Positions 56,346 through 64,000 of a DNA stretch of 64,000 bases are shown here, piece by piece. The stretch lies in assembly GCA_029844215.1 (NCBI GenBank), contig CM056733.1, positions 53,085,142 to 53,149,141 of the forward strand. The letters run 5' to 3'. The notes beneath the pieces were generated by a model. The model was not told where the DNA came from, did no database searches, and saw only the letters and a program-made list of their open reading frames with translations. The DNA comes from Przewalskia tangutica (lineage: Eukaryota; Streptophyta; Magnoliopsida; Solanales; Solanaceae). Numbering within the stretch: the first letter of the stretch is position 1; every line of letters begins with the position of its first letter. The position numbers were made by a program, and so were the translations under genes.

Positions 56346-56494
56346 CACCTCCAGGTAATTCATTTCCTTACTTGTCGATTATTATTGACGTGCTTGCATA
56401 AGTATTGTTATGTGGTCATGTGTGGCACATAAAATTATGTTGAGTATAGTTAAAGGAGACTATGCCGATATCTGTTTAGATTAAGCCTCGAAAG

Positions 56495-56530
56495 AATATT
56501 CAGGGACGAATGTTTCTAAGAGGGGGAGAA
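56495..56530 (+). promoter_or_regulatory. Element I polypurine tract and inverted repeat
   Basis: atattcagggacgaatgt (one arm changed) precedes aagagggggagaa, which abuts the 3' LTR. Confidence 0.87.
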
Positions 56531-59500
56531 TGTTACACCCCGTAATTCCAGGACGAGTATATAAGAATGTACGTAAGGAAGCAAGACTTGAAAATTTGAA
56601 CGAAGGAAAGAATTGTTATTCTTAAGGAAAATTCTTCCGAACCTCGGGAAGGAAAAATGGTTGTTAATGAGAATTGGGTTCTCAAATTCGTTATTTGAGA
56701 CTTATGGAATTTATCGGAATTATGGAATTTTATTTTCGGATTTGGTCACGAGGGGCCCACTCGGGAAATTTTACGTTTCTATGGGGGGCCACAAGGTTTT
56801 TGATATTTTGACCAATAATGAAAATTTCGGGAAATGAAATATTGTAGACCAATCGGGGGGCGACAGGTGTCACCCCCACATGGACATGTTTGGTCGAAAT
56901 TGGGCCAAGTTGTCTTGACATTGTTGACTAAGATCTCATCCACACATTTGTTCTAATATTGGTCGTTGGTTGTAGTATATATCTTATACTAGTGCAAGAC
57001 AATTCTACACTTAGAAAAATTCAAGAAACTTGAGCTAGTGCTAATGTTGCTCTCGGCTAAGCCCTCCAAGAACAAGAAAAATTATAATGATAAATCCCAA
57101 TATTCAAACCCAAGGTCCCTAGAGGTATTCTAAGGATAACCAAATACAAAAATCCCGGAAATACGACGTTAATCCGTTAGTCGCAACATAAAAACCTAAA
57201 GGGTTCTTCAACTTTGAAGTTGGAAATTGAAGAGAACTTGTTTATGAACTTTTAAGGGTTGCTTGGAGTGGATTGAAATGTAAATAAAATGAGCTAAAAT
57301 TGCTAAGGATCGACTTTTAGTCTTAGATTATATTTGGGCTTATTGAGGTAAAAATCTTCGTCTTCCTAATGAAATTGAAGATTACATGTTGTAGTAGTTG
57401 ATAAATGAGCATGTGATATATAGAATGAAGTTTGAAAAGATTTGGATCATGTTGAGATGTTAAAACCGAAAATTTGCATGTCAGCCATTAAAGTTGTTAA
57501 TCAATTTGGTTGCTAGTTAAAAATCGGCGCATGATTATATAAGGAAAGGAGTATAGTCGTTATAATTGATCATGACTTATATTACATGTTGGAATAACTA
57601 ATTGGATTAGAAGGAATTGAAAAGAAATAGATGTTGTTGTTGTCCTTGATGTTGCCGAGAATTGCCTAAAGTTAATGGAGTGTTTTATATTAATTGTGGG
57701 GCAGAATTTTACACGTCCGACTAGGCGTGTAATCCCCTTTGGTTAGCTGAATTGTTGAGCCTTAAATGTGGCATATTGGTTATTGATTTCGGGCCTTGAA
57801 AAAGGTGAAAAAGTACGTAGAAACAGGGGAAGTGCTGCCCAATTAGCCGTAGAATAAGAGACTTTATACTTAGAATTATTCTACCTTTAAAAGCTAGAAG
57901 TTGATAGCCGTATTATGGTGATTATAGGTTGACATTCTACGTGCGGCATATTCAACGTAGCAAGTGGATTAAGCCGAAGAGGTATGTGGAACTTTCCCTA
58001 TCTCTTGAGCATGAGTATTTACAAATGTATATTACGGTAGACGTACGGGCTTTAAATGAATTCAGTTTCATTTTGATATCAATGACTTGATTTAAAGTAT
58101 GTAAGTTTGGTTGAGTGAGAAAGTTAAACTCATGTGATTTTAAAGAATGCAACGCTTGGTTTAGAAAGACATAAGGTGTTATAATGACTTTATGGGAAGT
58201 TAATTATAATGACTTTATGGGAAGTTAAATGAGTGGTTTACTCAAATGATTTAAACAAGGATAAATGACTTGGTTTTAAGAAAGACAACTGGATTTAAAA
58301 GCATAAGTTGCCTAAGTTTTGAAAGTAGAAGTCACTTGGTTTAAAAGCCTTGAAATGAATTTATAAAGGTGTAGTGACTTGTTTTGAAAAAGTAAGCATG
58401 CCTTGATACTAATGGTGTTAGTATCTTGGGGTTTTATAAAAAAAATGAGTCTTTTGAAAAGAATAGAAGTACGTGGTACTTTGGGTAAATTCCCGGATTT
58501 TTCATGACATGTTAGTGCCTTAAGTTAAATAAGCTAATTAAGTCTAATAAGAGTTAAGGGATTTCTTAACTTGCTTATGATATTTATGGTAGCCGGTTGT
58601 GCTTATGTTATGTGATTATGATAGCCGGTTGTGCTTATGTTATGTGATTATGATAGCCGGTTGTTCTTATATTATGTGATTATGATAGCCGATTGTGCTT
58701 ATGTTACGTGATTATGTTAGCCGGTTGTGCTTGTGATATATTATTCATTACGGGGTCATTCCCCGGGGCATGGTGCTTATGTCCGTAGGGCTCATGCGGG
58801 TGAACTAGTCCCATGCAGGGAGGACCAGTCCTATGAGAGAAAATTACCTCATGCGGGTCCATACGGCCTATGCGGGTGAAATAGTCCCAGGAGTAGGATT
58901 GCATAATGATACTACGGGCGGATGACCCTAGGCTAATCATAAGCTTCCTGTTTTAAAATCGGCAAAGTTTATTCTTGTTCACTCTCTTTGTTAATAAGGC
59001 ACAAGTGTACTGTTAATTTGGTTATCATACTTGTCTCCAGCTATATGTCTAGACTTATGATTTAAATTGCAGTACTTTCAGTTCACATACTTGGTACATA
59101 TTTTGCGACCCACTTTCCTCGAGTGCGTTAAATGCGCGGTAGGGGTAGCGAGTGCGGATCCTCACTCTTAGGATCACTGATCAGTTGTCGGAAAGCTCCA
59201 TTTCTCCGGAGGCTTGTCTTCTGGTACAGTTTCCCTGATGTTGTAGATTTATGTACATTCAGGGGTATGGAGGGGCCCTGTCCCGTCTCAGTGGTTATGT
59301 CAAAATTCCTAGAGGTCTGTATTCATATCTTGTGAGTCGGTTTGTAAAGAAAAGAGATGTAACTGCTTTTGGCTATGTATATATATATATTCAGGGAGGT
59401 AGCCTTATCGACTAGTATGTTGTTTATTTCTTGTTGATTTACGTTACGAGTTTTATGTATGTTCCGCTGATTATATCTGATATATACCTGTAAGGGTGCC

Positions 59501-59542
59501 CAGGTAGGGCACCAGTCGGGGGCCCGGGGTCGGGTCATGACA
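56531..59542 (+). mobile_element. Element I, 3' LTR
   Basis: 3012 bp, partner of 45985-49116. TATA motif 56976-56982, 32-bp array 58590-58735, hairpin module about 59100-59300. It is shorter than the 5' LTR through one array copy and a gap in the tatgcggg repeats near 58780. Ends gtcatgaca. Confidence 0.93.
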
Positions 59543-59711
59543 ATTAAGAGAATGGATATAATAACTTCCATTTTATAAAAGCCAAAGTACTATCAAGAGG
59601 ATGGATATAACACTAAGGATTAGGTTCCAATAGAACTCTATAAAGATCAAGTCAAGTACCGTTTAAGGATTAGGATCCACTCATTTTCTAAAATCAAATC
59701 AAGTATCAATA
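59543..59711 (-). mobile_element. Element H, 5' LTR, middle part between I and J
   Basis: Begins with the right attaa copy and matches 42105-42275 of H's left LTR (actatcaagaggatggatat). Ends with caata, the left target duplication of J (59707-59711). Confidence 0.9.
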
Positions 59712-60899
59712 TGTCACGCCTCGAACCCCGGGCCCGTGACTGGTGCCCTACCTGGGCACCCTCCTAGCTTAATAACACAATAAAACCGCGGAATTAAATA
59801 ACACCTCGTTTTTTTAAAAAAAACCAACGAGCATGCAAGGGCAAAGCCTACAAGGTTGTCATATAATATACATAATAAAAAGGTACTACACTGTATACGA
59901 GTCCAACCCCACATATGAATACAGACCTCTAAGAGTTTTACTGAAATATGACGGGACAAGGCTCCGTCGTACCCATAACTGTACAAAAGCATGTACTGAT
60001 AGATCTATACCAAAATGATAAACTCCTGAACAGATGGAGTTATCCAAAAACTCTGAGCAAGGGTCCTACACCTGCAGATCACCAAACTGCGTACCTAAAC
60101 CTGCGGCATGAACGCAGCCCCCCCGAAGGAGGTCAGTACGAAGAATGTACCAAGTATGTGAAACTGAAAATACTGTAATGAAATCATAACAGTCTATACA
60201 AAACAGGAGACATGTATGATAGCCAAACTACAGTACACAATACATAAGCAGTGTCAAATCAGGGACGCATGCCCTCAAAGTGATTACTCAAATATTACCA
60301 TGGGTCTCACACCCATAACATCAATCATGCCCGTGGAATCCTTCCTCACTGTCGGCAGTCCATGATATAATATAACATCAATAAGCACACTGAACCTTAC
60401 AATCATGAGAGTAATGCAATCATTTTTACCTTTTTAAGTTATGCCTTTACCAATGAGATTAACTGTTCCATTATAAGTCATAAACACACTGCACCCTTTC
60501 ATTAATGAAATCACTATCGTTTCAAAACATGAAGGTCGTGCCAGTGCCAGGGTCAACCACCCTATGTGTTATAATGCAATCTATCATAGGACTATTTCAC
60601 CCGCAAGGGACTATTTCACCCGCATAGGTCATGTGGACCCGCAATGAGTCATCGGTACACGATACTCGCATCACGGATAGCTAATCAATGGCTTATATAT
60701 CCCGGGAATTTAACCCGCCGAGTCTATCTGACCCGCCGTGAGTGTGTACCACTCACTACCATGGGGAGCTACTCCATGATATCTTTTGAACCAAGTTGTC
60801 GGCCCTTTATGGAGGGACGCGGAGATGTGGAAATACGACACTTGCACGAATGTCTATATGAGCAACCCATATGCAAGCAAACCATTCTTGACCTTTATT

Positions 60900-61290
60900 T
60901 ATAAAATGAATAAACCATCATTTTAGCAAACCAAGACAACATCGTGCCTTTCTTTTTTTTACACAAACCAAGACAATACCATGCCTTTTATTTTTACATA
61001 AACCAAGACAATACCATGCCTTTACACAAACCAAGACAATTACCATGCCTTTCCTTTTTACATAAACCAATACAATTACCATGCCTTCTTTTTTTACACA
61101 AACTAAGAGTAATCATTATTTAAGCAAGTCAAAGTACTATCAAGGCACAAATAGAATAATTCTCATTTAAACAAGCCAAAGTACTATCAAGGCACAAATA
61201 GAATAATTCTCATTTAAACAAGCCAAAGTACTATCAAGGCACACATAGAAAAATTCTCATTTAAACAAGCCAAAGTACTACGTACGTCCA
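60900..61290. repeat. Two tandem arrays in J (about 35 bp and 47 bp units)
   Basis: First, copies of accaagacaataccatgcct plus a T-rich spacer (60940-61110). Second, copies of ccaaagtactatcaaggcac followed by aaatagaataattctcattt (61125-61290). The second resembles the array of H. Confidence 0.85.
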
Positions 61291-61974
61291 TTCTTTTCAA
61301 AAGACTCCTTTTTATATAAAACCCCAAGATACTAACACCCGTAGTATCAAGGCATGTCTATTTTTCAAAATAAGTTACTACACCTTTAGAAATTCATTTC
61401 AAGGCTTTGAAACCAAGTAACGTCAAATTTCACAACCTAGGCAACTAATGTCTATCAATCATAGACCACTCTTTTAACCTTTCATAAAGCCGTTATAACT
61501 AACTTCCCATAAAGCCGTTATAATTCTTTATGTATTAGACAAATTCATTCTTTTTATAACCAAGAGACTTATACTTTTAAAACCAAGTATCATATACTTT
61601 CAAATCAAGTTTCTTAACTTTCAAAATACTTCAAGTCTCTTAACTTTAGAAATCAAGTTTCTTAACTTTAGAAATCAAGTCTCTTAACTTTAGAAATCAA
61701 GTAGCTTATACTTTTAAATCCCAAGTAACTCACACCTTTAAAACAAGTTACTTCTCTTTAAATCATGTCATTTCTCCTCTTTTAAATCAATTAAGTAAAT
61801 CACTCCTTTGACTCCCCTAAAGCCGTTATAACAATCTTTAGGTTTTGGAACTAAGGCACTATCCAAGAGATTAGGAAACCACTTCCTTTTTAAGACTCTA
61901 AGTACTTCAAGTAAAAGAACTTTCACTTTTGAAAATCCAACTATTATCAAGTGAATGGATTATAACAACTTCCA

Positions 61975-62150
61975 ATTTAAACATCCAAAGTACAATCAAG
62001 GAAGTGCATAGAACAACTTCTATATTAGGCAATCCAAGTACAATCAAGGAAGTATATAGAACAACTTCTCTATTAGGCAATCCAAGTACAATCAAGGAAG
62101 TATATAGAACAACTTCTCTATTAGGAAATCCAAGTACAATCAATGAGTGA
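61975..62150. repeat. 48-bp tandem repeat in J, about 3.5 copies
   Basis: Unit atccaagtacaatcaaggaa followed by gtatatagaacaacttctctattaggca. Being a multiple of three it gives 16-residue repeat frames on both strands, which are not genes. Confidence 0.9.
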
Positions 62151-63723
62151 ATCATTTAAGAAGTAGGATTTATTTTCTTTATCATAAGGAATCATACTAG
62201 AAGAAGAGGAGATGATTCACATACCTTTTCGGCTTAATCCACAAGCTAAGTCGAATACGCCGCACGTAGAATTGTCAACCTATAATGACCACAACACGAC
62301 TATCAACTTCTAGTTTCTAACGTAGAATGATACTAAGTATACGATCTCTTATTCTACGGAAAATTGGGCAGCACCTCCTTTGTTTCTACGTACTTTTCCA
62401 CTTTTTTCAAGGCCCGAAAATCAATAACCAACATGCCACATTTAAGGCTCAATACATCAACCAATCAAAGGGGATTACACGTCTTACAATACGTTTAAAA
62501 TTCTACCCCACAATTAATACCAAGTAACTTCAATATCTAAAGCCATTCTCGGCTACCATGTACAACAACACAAAGTCCTTTACAATTCTTTTTCAATCCA
62601 AGTTGTTAGGTCTAACATGTTATATAGTCGTAAACAACTTTAACAACTATAATTCCTTCTTTATATAACATGCGACGACTAAACTAATAACCAAATTGAA
62701 TTGTAATCTCAAAGGTTAAACATGCTAGTTTTGGATTAGGGTTCCAATATCCATAACACTTATCAAACTTTAATATATACATCTCATGCTTGCTAATATC
62801 CATAACTACAACACAATAAGTAATCTTTAATTACTAAAACGACAAGATTGATACCTTGATAAGCCCTTATAAAATTCCATGATTCAAAGTCGCTCCATAG
62901 CAATTCTTAGCTCCTTTCCTTCATGCTCCAATCCGCTATTTGAAGCCTTTAGAAGTTCACAAACAATTTCTCTTCCATTTTCAATCAAAACTTATGAAAA
63001 TGACTTAGGTTTTCGCCTTGCGACTAACGTGAAAACGTCGTTTTTCCGAGATCTTTCTATTGAGATATCCTTACAATACCCTTAGGGACCTTGGGTTAAA
63101 GTCTTGTGAATAAAGAACCACAATTGCAAAAAAAATTGTGTGGAATATAGCCAAACCCGAGAGCCTTCTTATGAACAAGAACAATGTGAAATTTTTCTAA
63201 GTGTTGAAGCTAAGTCTTGCTACTAGTGTAGTATATATAACACAATGGAGGGTCAAGATAATAACACTTGTGTGGCTAGGATGAAGAATGCTTAATATCT
63301 ATACAAGTGGGCAAGTTGACTAAGTCAAATATCTCAAGCTTTGTCAAGAATTGATCATCTACATTGGTCATTGACCATATTACCCTTGTCCTATTTTCGA
63401 ACAATCCCATGTGGGGGTGACACGTGTCGCCCTCCCATTCGTCCAAAATTTTTTGTAACCCTCGTGGGCCCCACAAAACGTTAAATTCCTCGGGTGGGCC
63501 CTACGTGACCAAATCCGTAAAATAAATTTCCACCATGTTAATAAATTTCATACTCCTCAAATAATGCATTTTGAGAATCTAATTCTCATCAACGAACATT
63601 TTTCCTTTCCGACGTTCGGAAGATTTTCCTTCGGAAAAACAATTCTTTCTTTTGTACCAATTTAGAGTCCTGATTCCTTACGTACATTCTCTTAAACATG
63701 TCCTGGAATTACGGGGTGTAACA

Positions 63724-64000
63724 CAATAAGGATTAAATCCACTCACTTGGTAAAATCAAATCATGTCAAAAGAAGAAGGGATAGTTCACATACCTTATCC
63801 GCTTATTCCAACTTGACAACTAGTATACGTCTCAATGTACTTCAACCTTATCGGCTACTCCACAAGCCCAGTAGAATACGCCACAAATAGTACTTCAACT
63901 TATAATGACAACAACACTTCTATCAACTTCATGCTCACTTAGTATAAGACATATACCAAGTAGTTGTCCTCTTATTCTACGAAAATTTGGGCAGCACTTC
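63724..64000 (-). mobile_element. Element H, 5' LTR, continuing past the window end
   Basis: Starts with the right caata copy and matches H's left LTR from 42270 on (aaggattaaatccactcac ... gggcagca). The LTR end and H's right target duplication lie outside. Confidence 0.9.

Larger units (their letters stand above)
45985..59542 (+). mobile_element. Element I: Ty3/gypsy chromovirus remnant with integrase, carrying a hAT insertion
   Basis: 5' LTR 45985-49116, 3' LTR 56531-59542, flanked by perfect attaa copies. The internal DNA has a PBS, a hAT transposon at the gag start codon, a 16-codon gag stub, about 2 kb of non-coding DNA partly shared with B and C, and then RNase H and integrase pieces. 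Gag core, protease and RT are missing. It looks composite: a non-autonomous-type front joined to the 3' half of pol. Confidence 0.93.
59712..63723 (-). mobile_element. Element J: solo LTR, 4.0 kb
   Basis: tgtcacgcctcg to ggggtgtaaca with perfect caata copies at 59707-59711 and 63724-63728 and no PBS or PPT beside it. Hairpin module about 59945-60150, tandem arrays at 60900-61110, 61125-61290 and 61975-62150, reversed TATA motif 63232-63240. Its end portion resembles the LTR of A (ggggtgacacgtgtcgccct). All open frames inside lie in LTR DNA. Confidence 0.93.
40816..64000 (-). mobile_element. Element H: LTR retrotransposon with a minimal internal region, cut by window end
   Basis: Left LTR 40816-43964 (its TG end reads tgtgacg), internal 43965-44714, right LTR from 44715 on, running past the window. 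The right LTR is interrupted by I (45985-59542) and by J (59712-63723). Only 750 bp lie between the LTRs: PPT, a gag start remnant and PBS. This is a large-LTR, non-autonomous derivative. tgtag (40811-40815) is its possible left target duplication. Confidence 0.9.

Noticed and set aside
61907..62155. Repeat-protein-like frames on both strands (16-residue units)
   Set aside because: 48-bp tandem repeat in solo LTR J; both strands are open, which points to repeat structure and not to coding.

Overview
The window is plant nuclear DNA made almost wholly of transposable elements. No intact cellular gene, tRNA, rRNA or CRISPR array was found. The LTRs (TG...CA ends), primer-binding sites matching the 3' end of plant initiator-Met tRNA, and the gag-PR-RT-RH-INT order with an integrase C-terminal chromodomain-like block point to Ty3/gypsy chromoviruses, probably of the Tekay/Del lineage. 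A large eudicot genome fits; Solanaceae is only an impression from the protein style. About 1.2 kb (39636-40815) is not explained by a transposon.

Left half (1-39635) is one nest at least five layers deep. G is an LTR whose right end is at 39635. D (minus, right end 39099) sits inside G and is the only element here with remnants of every pol domain. D carries three insertions: F in its 3' LTR (right end 1002), A inside its gag zinc-knuckle region (5518-32643, perfect 5-bp duplication acagt), and solo LTR E in its 5' LTR (34219-36685). A (minus, gag only) is split by B (plus, gag only, 8765 to about 25860) in its 3' LTR. B is split in turn by C (minus, gag only, 16427-25607) in its own 3' LTR.

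Right half (40816-64000): H (minus) has 3.1-kb LTRs around only 750 bp of internal DNA. Its right LTR is split by I (plus, 45985-59542, perfect duplication attaa) and by solo LTR J (59712-63723, perfect duplication caata). I keeps an RNase H fragment, an integrase segment with the catalytic D, D, E in place, and a chromodomain-like tail. A decayed hAT/BED DNA transposon (49327-52888, 8-bp target duplication) lies at the gag start codon of I.

All coding regions are broken, so they are reported as pseudogenes. The most interesting non-coding signals are: a cluster of small hairpins shared by the LTRs of these families; a non-coding internal block shared by B, C and I; an inverted repeat upstream of every polypurine tract; LTR minisatellites whose unit length differs between families; and differences between paired LTRs that gather at CNG trinucleotides, which looks more like read error at methylated CHG sites than like evolution. 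All alignments were done by eye; no percent identities were computed.
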